Positions 1 to 10,742 of a stretch of DNA of 64,000 nt are shown here, piece by piece (the first letter of the stretch is position 1; every line of letters begins with the position of its first letter). This DNA is from Acetivibrio alkalicellulosi (GTDB lineage Bacteria; Bacillota; Clostridia; Acetivibrionales; Acetivibrionaceae), in assembly GCA_008125075.1 (NCBI GenBank), contig VLTH01000002.1, forward strand, positions 695,605 through 759,604. The letters are read 5' to 3'. The position numbers and the translations under genes are program-made. The notes beneath the pieces are model-generated. The model made no database searches. It was not told where the DNA came from and saw nothing but the letters and a program-made list of their open reading frames with translations.

Positions 1-1581
<1,581 letters not shown>

Positions 1582-1697
1582 ATTTAAAATTAGAAGATGG
1601 TCTTTTATAAAGTCTTAATGAGAAATCCGCTTCTTAAAATAGCAAACTTACATTATGTATTTTTGAAGGTATAAGAACCTTAAAAAGTTTACAATTT

Positions 1698-1813
1698 TCT
1701 GGTGGTTATAACGAGAAGGTCACACCCGTTCCCATACCGAACACGGTAGTTAAGCTTCTTAGTGCCGATGATACTTGGATGGAGACGTCCTGGGAAAGTA
1801 GGTCGCTGCCAGA
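1698..1813 (+). rRNA. rrf: 5S ribosomal RNA
   Basis: The conserved 5S core (CCCGTTCCCATACCGAACAC) is present. The terminal stem closes between TCTGG at 1698-1702 and CCAGA at 1809-1813, giving about 116 nt. It follows the 23S gene by about 116 nt, the usual 23S-5S order, and no tRNA lies between or after them. Confidence 0.97.
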
Positions 1814-1820
1814 TTTATAT

Positions 1821-1858
1821 CAAGACCCTGAGTTAATCGCTCAGGGTCTTGTTTTATT
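1821..1858 (+). terminator. Intrinsic terminator of the rRNA operon
   Basis: A perfect 12-bp stem (1821-1832 with 1840-1851) with a 7-nt loop is followed by a T-rich tail, directly after 5S rRNA. Confidence 0.95.
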
Positions 1859-1977
1859 ATAAGTCTAAGACTCAACCTTCTATAAGATAGAGATCCTCTT
1901 ACAATTTTATGTGAAGTTTAGTTAAATCTTGGTATGGGCGAAAGAATTAAAAGAGATTTTTTAATAATATTAATTAT

Positions 1978-2005
1978 TTGAAATTTACTACTAGTATAAT
2001 ATAAT
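1978..2005 (+). promoter_or_regulatory. Candidate sigma-A promoter for the thioesterase gene
   Basis: TTGAAA at 1978-1983 and TATAAT at 2000-2005 are separated by 16 nt, about 70 nt before the thioesterase start. A second overlapping TATAAT lies at 1995-2000. Confidence 0.6.
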
Positions 2006-2071
2006 GTTAAGAGAGTATATAAATTATGGTAACAAAATAAACAAAATAATATAAAGGATGGTCAGATTGAT

Positions 2072-2767
2072 ATGCAGAGAATAAATTTATTTTGCTTTCC
2101 ATATGCAGGTGCATCTTCTATGATATATGCAAAGTGGAAAAATAACATATTAAAATATATAGATATTTTACCAGTTGAATTGGCTGGAAGAGGGAGGAGG
2201 TTTAATGATCCCTTTTATAATTCAATAGACGAAGCAGTTGATGATATATATAATTCAATTAAAAAAGTTATTGATGAAAGTCCATATGCTTTATTTGGTC
2301 ACAGTATGGGAGCTGTTATTGTTTATGAATTATACTACAAGTTAAGAGAACATGGGCATAATATTCCTGAACACATATTTCTCTCAGGGAGAGGACCTTC
2401 TTTTAAGCCATCTGAAGAAAATATACATAACTTAAAAGATGAAGAATTTCTAAAGAAAGTAATGGAGTATGGAGGTACACCAGACGAAGTTGCCAACAAT
2501 AAAGAGCTTCTAGATTTTTTTCTACCAATACTAAGAGCAGATTTTAAAATGATTAATTTATATTCAAGTATTAAAAGGGATGAAAAGATTATTTCCAATA
2601 CAACGGTATTAACTGGAAAGAGTGATGCAACAATAAAAGAAGACATTGGCAAATGGAGTGAATATATATCAGGAGAATTTGAATTAGTTACTTTTGATGG
2701 AGGACATTTTTTCATACATAACAATGAGGAGAAGATACTATCAATTATTAAAAGGAAGTTATCATAG
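2072..2767 (+). CDS. Type II thioesterase (GrsT/SrfAD-like alpha/beta hydrolase)
   Basis: This 231-residue protein has the length and motifs of external thioesterases that clear misprimed carrier proteins in nonribosomal peptide and polyketide assembly lines. The N-terminal LFCFPYAGAS block, the nucleophile elbow GHSMG (Ser78), Asp185 and the C-terminal GGHFF (His212) form the expected catalytic triad. What is odd is the context: there is no NRPS, PKS or carrier protein anywhere in the window, and the gene sits alone between an rRNA operon and the S10 cluster with its own promoter. It may serve a distant cluster or be a stray survivor of one. Family assignment is firm; the substrate is unknown. 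Confidence 0.88.
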   Translation: MQRINLFCFPYAGASSMIYAKWKNNILKYIDILPVELAGRGRRFNDPFYNSIDEAVDDIYNSIKKVIDESPYALFGHSMGAVIVYELYYKLREHGHNIPEHIFLSGRGPSFKPSEENIHNLKDEEFLKKVMEYGGTPDEVANNKELLDFFLPILRADFKMINLYSSIKRDEKIISNTTVLTGKSDATIKEDIGKWSEYISGEFELVTFDGGHFFIHNNEEKILSIIKRKLS

Positions 2768-2770
2768 GCT

Positions 2771-2815
2771 ATTTTGTTTAAAGATTTACTTGTAAAATCT
2801 TTAAATAAGCAAAAT
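2771..2815. terminator. AT-rich hairpin after the thioesterase gene, possible terminator
   Basis: An 11-bp stem (2777-2787 with 2795-2805, 7-nt loop) is extended by ATTTTG at 2771-2776 pairing with CAAAAT at 2810-2815 across a 4-nt bulge. There is no clear U-run, so termination is uncertain. Confidence 0.4.
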
Positions 2816-2934
2816 TCGTGTTATAAAGGAAAATAGTAATAATTAGAAACCATTTAGGGTATAAATGCGTCTTATAATAAAAAGAGCAGTTGGTGTTAAA
2901 TTGTTTAAACAAATTAAAAGGAACGAATTTAATT

Positions 2935-3354
2935 ATGAAAAAAATTATGTTAATTGTTATATCAATAACTATCATGGGTACTATTTTTTTTAGTTGCCAA
3001 GAATTTGATAATGATGAATACTCAAAGAAAGCAATTTTAAAAGTAAGAGTATATAAAGTAATAAATTTTAATGAATTGAAATTAGAACTCATAGCAGAAT
3101 ATGATGAAAAAGAAAAAATTGAGATATTTAAAAAGGCTATTTCAGATGCTAGTAAAATAACAGGCATAGTCAATATAATTGATACAAATTTTAAATTTGA
3201 AATTGTCTATGAAGATGAAAGAAAAGATAGTTATTACTTATGGTTAGGTGAAAAAGGACAGAAAGGTTCTCTAATGAATATAGAAGATACAGATATTATT
3301 TATTCCATTTCAGAGAATTTGACTGATAATATTTCAAAACTGATACGAGATTGA
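2935..3354 (+). CDS. Small predicted lipoprotein of unknown function
   Basis: The start is set at the ATG preceded by AAAAGGA, giving 139 residues; an upstream in-frame start would add 15 residues in front of an otherwise normal signal peptide. The first 20 residues are MKK plus a hydrophobic stretch ending in a lipobox (FFSC), so a lipid-anchored outer-face protein is predicted. The mature part is charged and rich in Lys, Glu and Asp and has no motif I recognise. It is separated from the thioesterase by a hairpin, so co-transcription is doubtful. The gene is real by codon use and ribosome site; the function is unknown. Confidence 0.7.
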   Translation: MKKIMLIVISITIMGTIFFSCQEFDNDEYSKKAILKVRVYKVINFNELKLELIAEYDEKEKIEIFKKAISDASKITGIVNIIDTNFKFEIVYEDERKDSYYLWLGEKGQKGSLMNIEDTDIIYSISENLTDNISKLIRD

Positions 3355-3423
3355 TGTATAAAAATTTAATTTGCACAAATTGGAACTAGATCATAAAAAA
3401 AATAAAATCAAAAAAAAAAGTGC

Positions 3424-3452
3424 TTGCAAAATTAATAAAAGTGTAGTAAAAT
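3424..3452 (+). promoter_or_regulatory. Strong sigma-A promoter of the S10 operon
   Basis: TTGCAA and TAAAAT are spaced by exactly 17 nt. The predicted transcription start near 3459 lies about 270 nt upstream of rpsJ, leaving a long untranslated leader. An A-tract (3395-3420) just upstream could serve as an UP element. Confidence 0.8.
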
Positions 3453-3458
3453 ATTGAA

Positions 3459-3655
3459 TGTTGTGACAAGACATACGATGAGTTGGGAGATTGCTGTAGT
3501 AAATACAGGTAACTTTCAAGGAGAATGTCCGATTCTTGAAACCGGGCGACAAGTCACTGTACATTTTGCAATGCATATTTTTGTGTGTAAATTGACTAAG
3601 TACAGCTCAGGTTGACGGTCCGTAAGGACAATGTTCGACGCCTGAGCTTTTATAT
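3459..3655 (+). promoter_or_regulatory. Structured leader RNA of the S10 operon with attenuator-like terminator
   Basis: The leader contains several pairings. GTGAC (3462-3466) can close on GTCAC (3553-3557), and a small hairpin lies around AGAATGTCCGATTCT near 3522-3536. A terminator-like hairpin has AGCTCAGG at 3604-3611 pairing with CCTGAGCT at 3641-3648, an inner GTCC-GTAA-GGAC, and then a TTTTAT tail, all upstream of rpsJ. It lacks the T-box signature and I do not recognise it as a known riboswitch. Ribosomal-protein feedback by attenuation is the obvious hypothesis. Confidence 0.6.
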
Positions 3656-3731
3656 AACCTAACAAGAAACACCCGGCATAGTGTACAGAAAACTGCTTGT
3701 TGTACGTAACAATTATTAAGGAGGATTATGT

Positions 3732-4043
3732 ATGGCAAACAAACAAAAAATAAGGATCAGACTAAAAGCATTTGATCATCAGGTTCTTGACCAGTCAGCT
3801 GAAAAAATAGTTGATACTGCAAAGAGAACAGGGGCTAGTGTATCAGGTCCAGTGCCACTACCAACTGAAAAAGAAATAATCACAATTTTGAGGGCACCAC
3901 ATAAGTATAAGGACTCCCGTGAGCAGTTTGAAATGAGAACTCATAAAAGACTCATTGATATACTTCTTCCAACACCTAAAACGGTAGATGCCCTTATGAG
4001 ACTTGATTTACCTGCTGGGGTAGATATTGAAATCAAATTATAA
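3732..4043 (+). CDS. rpsJ: 30S ribosomal protein S10
   Basis: First gene of the S10 operon. The 103-residue product has the full family length and the typical [17 protein letters not shown] beginning and [24 protein letters not shown] end. S10 binds the 30S head and, as NusE, takes part in transcription antitermination of rRNA operons. The ribosome site AAGGAGG sits 7 nt before the ATG. It is separated from rplC by about 170 nt, a wide gap for this operon. Confidence 0.98.
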   Translation: MANKQKIRIRLKAFDHQVLDQSAEKIVDTAKRTGASVSGPVPLPTEKEIITILRAPHKYKDSREQFEMRTHKRLIDILLPTPKTVDALMRLDLPAGVDIEIKL

Positions 4044-4212
4044 GATGTTGCTAGGAACGCTGAAAATATAACTTTCACTACTATTTCACTAAAGGACTTA
4101 TTTGATGCCAAATCAGCTAGGTGAAAAGTGGAAGACAAGATTCAGACATTCCTTAAAGTAAGAGGTCAAGTTCACTAGAAGAGTGAACCAATAACCATAG
4201 GAGGGAACAGGA

Positions 4213-4851
4213 ATGGAAAAATTTATACTTGGCAAAAAACTAGGTATGACACAAATTTTTAATGAAGATGGATTAAGCATACCAGTAACAGTAATAGAAG
4301 CAGGTCCTGTAACAGTTGTTCAGAAAAAATCTGTTGATACAGATGGATATACTGCTGTAAAAGTTGGATATGAAGATGTTGCAGAAAGAAAGCTGAATAA
4401 GCCAGACAAAGGATTATTCTCAAAAATTAAAGTAGCTCCTAAAAAGCATTTAAAAGAATTTAGAATTGATGCTATGGATAAATTTGAATTAGGTCAGGAA
4501 ATAAAAGTAGCTGACATGTTCAAAGACGGTGACAAGATAGATGTGTCAGGTGTTTCAAAAGGTAAAGGATTTGCAGGCGTTATTAAAAGATATGGCCATG
4601 CAAGAGGAAAAGAAACACATGGTTCACATTATCATAGAAGAGTAGGTGCTATGGCTGCTTGTGCTTATCCTGGAAGAGTATTTAAAGGGAAAAAACTACC
4701 TGGTCATATGGGTGTAGATAAAGTTACAGTTCAAAATCTTCATGTAGTTAAAGTAGATGAAGAAAGAAATCTGTTGCTTGTTAAAGGTGCTGTACCGGGA
4801 GCTAAGGGTGGACTGTTAATAATTAAGGATACAGTTAAATCCGGTAAATAA
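4213..4851 (+). CDS. rplC: 50S ribosomal protein L3
   Basis: L3 (212 residues) is an early-assembling protein whose loop reaches toward the peptidyl-transferase centre. It begins [10 protein letters not shown] and has the conserved [13 protein letters not shown] and [13 protein letters not shown] segments. The 169-nt spacer upstream is unusually long and contains a hairpin (GTTCACT 4170-4176 with AGTGAAC 4182-4188) ending about 24 nt before the start. A good ribosome site (GGAGGG) precedes the ATG. rplD follows after 23 nt. Confidence 0.98.
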   Translation: MEKFILGKKLGMTQIFNEDGLSIPVTVIEAGPVTVVQKKSVDTDGYTAVKVGYEDVAERKLNKPDKGLFSKIKVAPKKHLKEFRIDAMDKFELGQEIKVADMFKDGDKIDVSGVSKGKGFAGVIKRYGHARGKETHGSHYHRRVGAMAACAYPGRVFKGKKLPGHMGVDKVTVQNLHVVKVDEERNLLLVKGAVPGAKGGLLIIKDTVKSGK

Positions 4852-4874
4852 ACTGGGTGAAAGGAGGAATTCAA

Positions 4875-5498
4875 ATGCCAAAAGTTGATGTTTTTGATAT
4901 AAACGGAAAAGTTATTGGTGACATTGAACTTAATGACGATATATTTGCAGTTGATGTTAATAAAAGTGCAGTTCATCAAGTAATAATTAACCAACTAGCA
5001 AATAAGAGACAAGGAACTCAGTCAGCTAAGACAAAGAGTGAAGTAAGAGGCGGAGGAGCTAAGCCTTGGAGACAAAAAGGTACGGGAAGGGCGAGACAGG
5101 GAAGTATTCGTTCAGCTCAGTGGACAAAAGGTGGAATTGTGTTTGCACCTAAGCCAAGAAGCTATAGATATACTCTTCCTAAGAAGTTAAGAAGGGTGGC
5201 ACTAAAGTCAGCACTTTCATCAAAGGTTGCTGAAAATGAAATTGTTGTTTTAGATTCTTTAAACCTAGATACAATTAAGACAAAGCATATGGCAGAAATT
5301 TTGAAAAACTTAAATGTTGACGATAGTGCTGTCATAGTTATTCCAGAAAAAAATGATAACATTGCTAGGTCATCTAGGAATATACCTGGCATAAAGACTT
5401 TACTTGTAAATACTATTAACGTGTATGACATTGTAAAGCATAATAAATTTATAGTGACCAGGGATGCAGTAACAAAGATAGAGGAGGTGTACGCATAA
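4875..5498 (+). CDS. rplD: 50S ribosomal protein L4
   Basis: L4 (207 residues) lines the nascent-peptide tunnel, and in some bacteria it represses its own operon. The start is the ATG after GAAAGGAGG; an in-frame start 18 nt upstream lies before that ribosome site and is rejected. The loop with [19 protein letters not shown] is the conserved tunnel extension. The stop overlaps the rplW start in TAATG, implying translational coupling. Confidence 0.97.
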   Translation: MPKVDVFDINGKVIGDIELNDDIFAVDVNKSAVHQVIINQLANKRQGTQSAKTKSEVRGGGAKPWRQKGTGRARQGSIRSAQWTKGGIVFAPKPRSYRYTLPKKLRRVALKSALSSKVAENEIVVLDSLNLDTIKTKHMAEILKNLNVDDSAVIVIPEKNDNIARSSRNIPGIKTLLVNTINVYDIVKHNKFIVTRDAVTKIEEVYA

Positions 5499-5851
5499 TG
5501 AAATTTGCTGAAGATATAATTAAAAGACCATTTATAACAGAAAAGAGTAATGATGAAATAGCAAACGGCAAGTACACCTTTATTGTTGATGTTAAAGCAA
5601 CTAAAACAGAAATTAAGCATGCTGTAGAAAAATTGTTTCAAGTAAAGGTCCTTAAAGTAAATACCCTTAATTTTGAGGGGAAGCAAAAGAGAATGGGAGT
5701 TCATCAAGGATATAGGGCTGATTGGAAAAAAGCAATAGTTAAAATTGATACTGATCCAAAGCCTGTAACTTACATTGAAAAGGGTGGAAAAGAAGCTGTT
5801 ATTAATAAAAAGTTTAAGACAGCTATTGAAGAATTTGGTGTTACACAATAA
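5498..5851 (+). CDS. rplW: 50S ribosomal protein L23
   Basis: L23 (117 residues) sits at the tunnel exit and docks SRP and trigger factor. It shows the family opening IIKRPFITEKS and the VKVLKVNTLNFEGK strand; the C-terminal ~20 residues extend beyond many bacterial homologues. It overlaps rplD by one base, with AGGAGGTG inside the end of rplD as its ribosome site. Confidence 0.97.
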   Translation: MKFAEDIIKRPFITEKSNDEIANGKYTFIVDVKATKTEIKHAVEKLFQVKVLKVNTLNFEGKQKRMGVHQGYRADWKKAIVKIDTDPKPVTYIEKGGKEAVINKKFKTAIEEFGVTQ

Positions 5852-5893
5852 GATTAATCTTATTAGGTAAGATTGATAAAGGAGTGAAAAGAT

Positions 5894-6727
5894 ATGCCGA
5901 CTAAAAAATATAAACCAACATCTCCGGCAAGAAGGTTTATGTCAGTATCTACTTTTGAGGAAATAACTAAAAACGAGCCTGAAAAATCATTGTTAGCACC
6001 TCTTAAAAACAATGCAGGTAGAAACTCATATGGTAGAATAACTGTTCGCCACAGAGGTGGAGGGCTTAGAAATAAGTATAGAATAATAGACTTTAAAAGA
6101 GACAAAGATGGAATAAAAGCAAAAGTGTCAGCTATTGAATATGATCCAAACAGGTCAGCAAATATAGCGCTATTACACTATTTAGATGGTGAAAAGAGAT
6201 ATATAATTGCACCTGAGGGATTAAAAGTTGGAGATTTTGTTGAATCAGGTGAAGGTGCTGATATTAAGCCAGGAAATACATTACCAATTAGTAATATCCC
6301 TTTAGGTACAGTAATACACAATATTGAGTTAAAACCTGGAAAGGGAGCACAGTTAGTTAGATCAGCAGGTAATTCAGCACAGTTAATGGCAAAAGAAGGT
6401 AAGTATGCACAGGTAAGACTACCATCTGGTGAAGTTAGAATGATTAGTATGAGATGTAAAGCATCTATTGGACAGGTTGGAAATTCAGACCATGAAAACA
6501 TATCAGTTGGTAAGGCTGGAAGAAAAAGATGGATGGGAATAAGGCCAACTGTTAGAGGGGTAGTTATGAATCCTTGTGATCACCCTCACGGTGGTGGAGA
6601 AGGAAAATCACCAATTGGAAGACCAAGTCCTGTTACACCTTGGGGTAAACCTACTTTAGGATACAAGACTAGAAAGAAAAATAAAGCTTCTGATAAGTAT
6701 ATTGTTAAGAATAGAAAGAAAAAGTAA
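5894..6727 (+). CDS. rplB: 50S ribosomal protein L2
   Basis: L2 (277 residues) binds 23S domain IV near the subunit interface and is needed for subunit association. The RNA-binding core and the conserved [19 protein letters not shown] segment are intact, including the histidine of the HPHGGG loop. The ribosome site AAAGGAGTG precedes the ATG. Confidence 0.98.
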   Translation: MPTKKYKPTSPARRFMSVSTFEEITKNEPEKSLLAPLKNNAGRNSYGRITVRHRGGGLRNKYRIIDFKRDKDGIKAKVSAIEYDPNRSANIALLHYLDGEKRYIIAPEGLKVGDFVESGEGADIKPGNTLPISNIPLGTVIHNIELKPGKGAQLVRSAGNSAQLMAKEGKYAQVRLPSGEVRMISMRCKASIGQVGNSDHENISVGKAGRKRWMGIRPTVRGVVMNPCDHPHGGGEGKSPIGRPSPVTPWGKPTLGYKTRKKNKASDKYIVKNRKKK

Positions 6728-6788
6728 TCAGATAACAATAGCATTTCCTTTTCTTATGAATAGGTGAATGAAAGGAGGACACGGATAA

Positions 6789-7073
6789 ATGAGTAGATCG
6801 ATAAAAAAGGGACCATATGTTGCACCAAAGCTTCTTGAGAAAATTGAAGCTATGAATGAAAAAAATGAAAAAAAAGTGCTAAAGACATGGTCAAGGGCAT
6901 CTACAATATTTCCACAAATGGTTGGACATACAATTGCTGTGCATGATGGAAGAAAGCATGTTCCGGTATATGTAACAGAAGATATGGTTGGTCACAAATT
7001 AGGAGAGTTTGCGCCTACTAGGACATTTAGAGGTCATGGAAGCCATACTGAAAGATCAACATCATTAAAGTAA
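6789..7073 (+). CDS. rpsS: 30S ribosomal protein S19
   Basis: S19 (94 residues) contacts 16S helix 42 and tRNA in the 30S head. It begins [10 protein letters not shown] and contains [16 protein letters not shown], both family hallmarks. A GAAAGGAGG ribosome site precedes it; rplV follows 32 nt downstream. Confidence 0.98.
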   Translation: MSRSIKKGPYVAPKLLEKIEAMNEKNEKKVLKTWSRASTIFPQMVGHTIAVHDGRKHVPVYVTEDMVGHKLGEFAPTRTFRGHGSHTERSTSLK

Positions 7074-7105
7074 TATAGAGTTTAATATGGAAGGAGGAAT
7101 TCCAG

Positions 7106-7582
7106 TTGGCAAAAGAAACAGTTTCTAAAGAGGAACTTCTTGAAGACAAGGAAAAGGCCTTAGAGGTTTATAGCAAGATTCACAGGAGATCAAATAAACC
7201 AGCTGTTCTTACTAAAAAAGAAAGAAGAACACTTGGAATTGGTAAAGATCAAGGAATAGCAACACTTAAATATGCTAGAATATCAGCTAGAAAAGTTAAG
7301 ATTGTTATAGATCTAATTAAAGATAAGGAACTTGATGAAGCTTATGCTATCTTAAGATATACACCAAAAGCAGCATCAGAAATATTGCATAAGTTATTAA
7401 AATCAGCAGAAGCTAATGCAACAAATAACAATGACTTAAATAGAGATGGCTTATATATTGCAGATGCTTATGCAAATCAGGGTCCTACATTAAAGAGGAT
7501 AATGCCAAGGGCACAAGGTAGAGCAAATAGGATCAGAAAAAGAACCAGCCACATTACAATGGTAGTTAAGGAAAGAAATTAA
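7106..7582 (+). CDS. rplV: 50S ribosomal protein L22 with N-terminal extension
   Basis: L22 lines the exit tunnel through a beta-hairpin. At 158 residues this one is longer than the usual 110-120: the canonical fold starts near residue 52 (ATLKYARISARKVK), preceded by about 50 mostly charged residues including the EELLEDKEKALEVYSK segment and a basic TKKERRTLG patch. The start is TTG after AAGGAGG. The tunnel hairpin motif GPTLKRIMPRAQGRANRIRKR is intact. The extension is plain in the sequence; its role is unknown. Confidence 0.95.
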   Translation: MAKETVSKEELLEDKEKALEVYSKIHRRSNKPAVLTKKERRTLGIGKDQGIATLKYARISARKVKIVIDLIKDKELDEAYAILRYTPKAASEILHKLLKSAEANATNNNDLNRDGLYIADAYANQGPTLKRIMPRAQGRANRIRKRTSHITMVVKERN

Positions 7583-7602
7583 CGTAAAAAGGAGGGTGGA
7601 TA

Positions 7603-8283
7603 ATGGGACAGAAAGTTAATCCACATGGATTAAGAATAGGAATTATAAAAGACTGGGATACCAAGTGGTATGCAAATAAGAAAAACTTTAGTGAATTCCT
7701 AGTTGAAGATGTAAAGATAAGAAAGTTTATAAAAAACAAACTTTATTCTTCTGGAATTTCCAGAATTGAAATTGAAAGAGCAGCAAATAAGATAAAAGTA
7801 AATGTTCATACTGCAAAGCCTGGACTTGTGATTGGAAGAGGCGGTTCAGGAATTGATGAGCTTAGAAAACAGTTAATGAAGCTTGCACAAAAAGATGTGC
7901 TTATAAATATAACTGAGATTAAAATTCCGGAATTAGATTCACAGATAGTAGCTGAAAATATAGCATCACAACTTGAAAAAAGAATCTCATTTAGAAGAGC
8001 TATGAAACAAGCTATGTCAAGAACTATGAAACTTGGAGCAAAAGGAGTAAAAACTTCAGTTTCAGGACGCTTAGGTGGAGCAGAAATAGCGAGAACCGAG
8101 CACTACCATGACGGAACTATACCTTTACAGACATTAAGAGCAGATGTTGACTATGGATTTGCTGAAGCAAATACAACTTATGGTAAAATAGGTGTTAAGG
8201 TATGGATATATAAAGGAGAGGTTCTTCCAGCTGTTAAGAAGGAGAAGAAGCCGGAAGGAGGAGAAAAAAATGTTAATGCCTAA
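7603..8283 (+). CDS. rpsC: 30S ribosomal protein S3
   Basis: S3 (226 residues) forms part of the mRNA entry site. It has an N-terminal domain, a KH domain with VIGRGGSGI near residues 77-85, and the C-terminal [20 protein letters not shown] segment. The tail ends in a lysine- and glutamate-rich stretch. The last 14 nt overlap rplP. Confidence 0.98.
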   Translation: MGQKVNPHGLRIGIIKDWDTKWYANKKNFSEFLVEDVKIRKFIKNKLYSSGISRIEIERAANKIKVNVHTAKPGLVIGRGGSGIDELRKQLMKLAQKDVLINITEIKIPELDSQIVAENIASQLEKRISFRRAMKQAMSRTMKLGAKGVKTSVSGRLGGAEIARTEHYHDGTIPLQTLRADVDYGFAEANTTYGKIGVKVWIYKGEVLPAVKKEKKPEGGEKNVNA

Positions 8284-8707
8284 AAGGGTTAAACGTAGAA
8301 AAGTTCAAAGAGGCAGAATGAAAGGTGTTGCTACTAGAGGAAATAAAGTAGCACATGGTGAATACGGAATACAGGCATTAGAGCCTGGTTGGATTACAAG
8401 TAATCAAATAGAATCTGCCAGAATAGCTATGACACGTTCTATTAAAAGGGGCGGAAAGGTTTGGATAAAGATTTTTCCAGATAAGCCTGTAACAAAAAAG
8501 CCAGCTGAAACTCGTATGGGAAGTGGTAAAGGTTCACCAGAATACTGGGTAGCAGTTGTAAAGCCAGGAAGAGTAATGTTTGAAATTGCTGGAGTATCGG
8601 AAGAAGTTGCAAGGGAAGCTCTTAGGCTTGCTATGCATAAACTTCCCATTAAGTGTAAATTTGTGACGCGCGAAGAAGAAATGGGTGGTGAAGCAAATGA
8701 AAGCTAA
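8270..8707 (+). CDS. rplP: 50S ribosomal protein L16
   Basis: L16 (145 residues) helps position tRNA in the A site. The start at ATG-TTA-ATG fits the family opening ([11 protein letters not shown]) and follows GGAAGGAGG inside the end of rpsC. Longer readings upstream only translate the rpsC tail in the wrong frame. The conserved RMGSGKG loop and [14 protein letters not shown] helix are present. It overlaps rpmC by 11 nt. Confidence 0.97.
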   Translation: MLMPKRVKRRKVQRGRMKGVATRGNKVAHGEYGIQALEPGWITSNQIESARIAMTRSIKRGGKVWIKIFPDKPVTKKPAETRMGSGKGSPEYWVAVVKPGRVMFEIAGVSEEVAREALRLAMHKLPIKCKFVTREEEMGGEANES

Positions 8708-8900
8708 AGAAATGATAGAAAAATCACAGGATGAACTACAGAAGGAACTAGGTGATTTGAAGTCAGAACTATTTAAATTGAGATTTCAACATGCTACAAA
8801 TCAACTTGAGAATCCTATGAAGTTAAAGGATGTAAAAAAATCAATTGCCCGAATTAAAACAATTCTGAGGGAAAGGGAACTTAAGGGTATAAAGGTATAG
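8697..8900 (+). CDS. rpmC: 50S ribosomal protein L29
   Basis: L29 (67 residues) is a two-helix protein next to the tunnel exit. The start chosen is the ATG giving [14 protein letters not shown], matching the family; an in-frame GTG four codons earlier is less likely. [19 protein letters not shown] is the signature helix. It overlaps the end of rplP. Confidence 0.95.
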   Translation: MKAKEMIEKSQDELQKELGDLKSELFKLRFQHATNQLENPMKLKDVKKSIARIKTILRERELKGIKV

Positions 8901-8925
8901 TATCCTTGAAAGGAGGTAGGCTTAG

Positions 8926-9183
8926 TTGTCTGATAGAGGATTAAGAAAAACAAGAGTAGGTAAGGTAACAAGTGACAAAATGGATAAAACCATAGTTGTT
9001 GATATAGTAGGATCTGAAAAGCATCCCCTATACAAAAAGTTTGTTAAAAAGACTTATAAGCTTAAAGCCCATGATGAAAACAATGAGTGTGGTATAGGCG
9101 ATGTTGTTAAAGTTATGGAAACACGTCCCTTAAGCAGGGATAAAAGGTGGAGACTTGTTGAAATTATTGAGAAGGCCCGCTAA
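8926..9183 (+). CDS. rpsQ: 30S ribosomal protein S17
   Basis: S17 (85 residues) is a primary 16S-binding OB-fold protein. TTG start after GAAAGGAGG. The conserved [14 protein letters not shown] opening and the [17 protein letters not shown] end are present. Confidence 0.97.
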   Translation: MSDRGLRKTRVGKVTSDKMDKTIVVDIVGSEKHPLYKKFVKKTYKLKAHDENNECGIGDVVKVMETRPLSRDKRWRLVEIIEKAR

Positions 9184-9208
9184 TGTTAGTTGAAAGGAGG
9201 CTTAAAGT

Positions 9209-9577
9209 ATGATTCAGGTACAGACAATGCTTAAAGTAGCAGATAACACTGGTGCAAAGAGAATAATGTGTATAAAAGTTCTTGGAGGGTCTAAAAGAAA
9301 GTATGCAAATATAGGTGACGTCATAGTTGCTTCGGTTAAAGATGCAACACCAGGTGGCGTTGTTAAAAAGGGCGAAATTATAAAGTGCGTTGTAGTGCGC
9401 TCAAAAAAAGGAGTAAGAAGACCTGACGGTTCTTATATAAGATTTGATGAAAATGCAGCAGTTGTAATAAAAGAAGATAAGAATCCTAGAGGTACACGTA
9501 TATTTGGACCTGTAGCAAGAGAATTAAGGGATAAAGAATATATGAAAATATTGTCACTCGCGCCAGAAGTTTTATAA
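9209..9577 (+). CDS. rplN: 50S ribosomal protein L14
   Basis: L14 (122 residues) lies at the subunit interface and is the contact for the silencing factor Rsf[18 protein letters not shown] at the start and [14 protein letters not shown] at the end are typical. Ribosome site GAAAGGAGG. Confidence 0.98.
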   Translation: MIQVQTMLKVADNTGAKRIMCIKVLGGSKRKYANIGDVIVASVKDATPGGVVKKGEIIKCVVVRSKKGVRRPDGSYIRFDENAAVVIKEDKNPRGTRIFGPVARELRDKEYMKILSLAPEVL

Positions 9578-9595
9578 GGGAGGAGGCGGCTTAAA

Positions 9596-9940
9596 TTGAA
9601 GAATAAGGTTCATGTTAAAAAAGGTGATACAGTAATAGTTCTAAACGGAAAAGATGCAAAAAAGAAAGGCAAAGTTCTAAAGGTATTTCCAGAAGATAGC
9701 AGAGTGCTAGTTGAAGGTGTAAATGTTACATCAAAACATAAAAAGCCAAGACCACCACAACAGCCTGGAGGAATTATTCATCAGGAGTCACCAATACACA
9801 GCTCAAAGGTTATGCTGGTATGCTCAAGATGTGGAAAGCCATCAAAGACAAAAATGACTGTTTATGAAAGTGGTGCAAAAGACAGAGAGTGCAAAAAGTG
9901 CGGTGAAGTAATAGATTCAGTAAGAGAAGCAAAACAATAA
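9596..9940 (+). CDS. rplX: 50S ribosomal protein L24
   Basis: L24 (114 residues) initiates 50S assembly. It has a KOW motif at the N terminus (KKGDTVIVLNGKDAKKKGKV) and a C-terminal zinc-finger-like pair CSRCGK and CKKCGE. TTG start after GGGAGGAGG. Confidence 0.96.
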   Translation: MKNKVHVKKGDTVIVLNGKDAKKKGKVLKVFPEDSRVLVEGVNVTSKHKKPRPPQQPGGIIHQESPIHSSKVMLVCSRCGKPSKTKMTVYESGAKDRECKKCGEVIDSVREAKQ

Positions 9941-9970
9941 AGTACTCTCTTTAAGGAAGGAGGTTATTAA

Positions 9971-10513
9971 ATGCCAAGATTAAAGGATAAGTATACAGGA
10001 GAAGTAATGCCTGCATTGCAGACAAAATTTAATTATAAAAGCGTTATGGAAGTTCCCAAGTTAGAAAAAATAGTTTTAAACATGGGAGTAGGTGATGTTA
10101 AGGAAAATGCTAAAGCATTGGACTCAGCAGTAAATGATATGGCGCTAATCGCAGGACAAAAGCCTCTTGTAACAAAAGCAAAGAAATCAGTTGCAGCGTT
10201 CAAGTTAAGGGAAGGTATGAGTATAGGATGTAAAGTTACATTGAGAGGCAGCAGAATGTATGAGTTTGCAGATAAACTTTTTAATGTGACACTTCCAAGG
10301 GTTCGTGACTTTAGAGGGATTCCAGTAAATTCATTTGACGGAAGAGGAAACTTCTCAATGGGAGTTAAAGAACAGCTTATATTTCCTGAAATTGATTATG
10401 ATAAAGTTGAAAAAATAAGAGGAATGGATATTACATTTGTAACAACGGCTAAAACTGATGAGGAAGCAAAAGAGCTACTCAAACTTTTAGGTATGCCGTT
10501 CAGCCAGAGCTAA
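9971..10513 (+). CDS. rplE: 50S ribosomal protein L5
   Basis: L5 (180 residues) binds 5S rRNA and forms an intersubunit bridge. It shows [10 protein letters not shown], the [10 protein letters not shown] loop and [18 protein letters not shown], all conserved. Ribosome site AAGGAGG. Confidence 0.98.
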   Translation: MPRLKDKYTGEVMPALQTKFNYKSVMEVPKLEKIVLNMGVGDVKENAKALDSAVNDMALIAGQKPLVTKAKKSVAAFKLREGMSIGCKVTLRGSRMYEFADKLFNVTLPRVRDFRGIPVNSFDGRGNFSMGVKEQLIFPEIDYDKVEKIRGMDITFVTTAKTDEEAKELLKLLGMPFSQS

Positions 10514-10529
10514 AAGGAGGGATTTTTGC

Positions 10530-10715
10530 GTGGCAAAAAAGGCTATGATACTAAAGCAGCAAAAACCACAAAGGTATAAAACAAGAGAATATAATCGTTG
10601 TAAGCTGTGTGGAAGACCCCATGCTTACATCAGAAAATTTGGAATATGCCGTTTGTGTTTTAGAGAGTTGGCCTATAAGGGTCAGATACCCGGTGTTAGA
10701 AAAGCAAGTTGGTAG
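10530..10715 (+). CDS. rpsN: 30S ribosomal protein S14, zinc-binding type Z
   Basis: This is the short 61-residue S14 with two zinc-ligand pairs, CKLCGR and CRLCFR. The zinc form is the usual one in Clostridia; some Gram-positives also keep a zinc-free paralogue induced by Zur, which is not seen here. GTG start after AAAGGAGGG. Confidence 0.97.
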   Translation: MAKKAMILKQQKPQRYKTREYNRCKLCGRPHAYIRKFGICRLCFRELAYKGQIPGVRKASW

Positions 10716-10742
10716 GATATCTTGTGAAAGGAGGTTAAACAT

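Noticed and set aside
3459-3655. T-box or known riboswitch in the rpsJ leader
   Set aside because: No T-box core, and no signature of a common metabolite riboswitch that I can recognise; treated as an unclassified leader.
5162-5848. Long minus-strand frame of 228 codons opposite rplD/rplW
   Set aside because: It is antisense to two certain ribosomal genes, has no ribosome site, and its composition mirrors their codon use.
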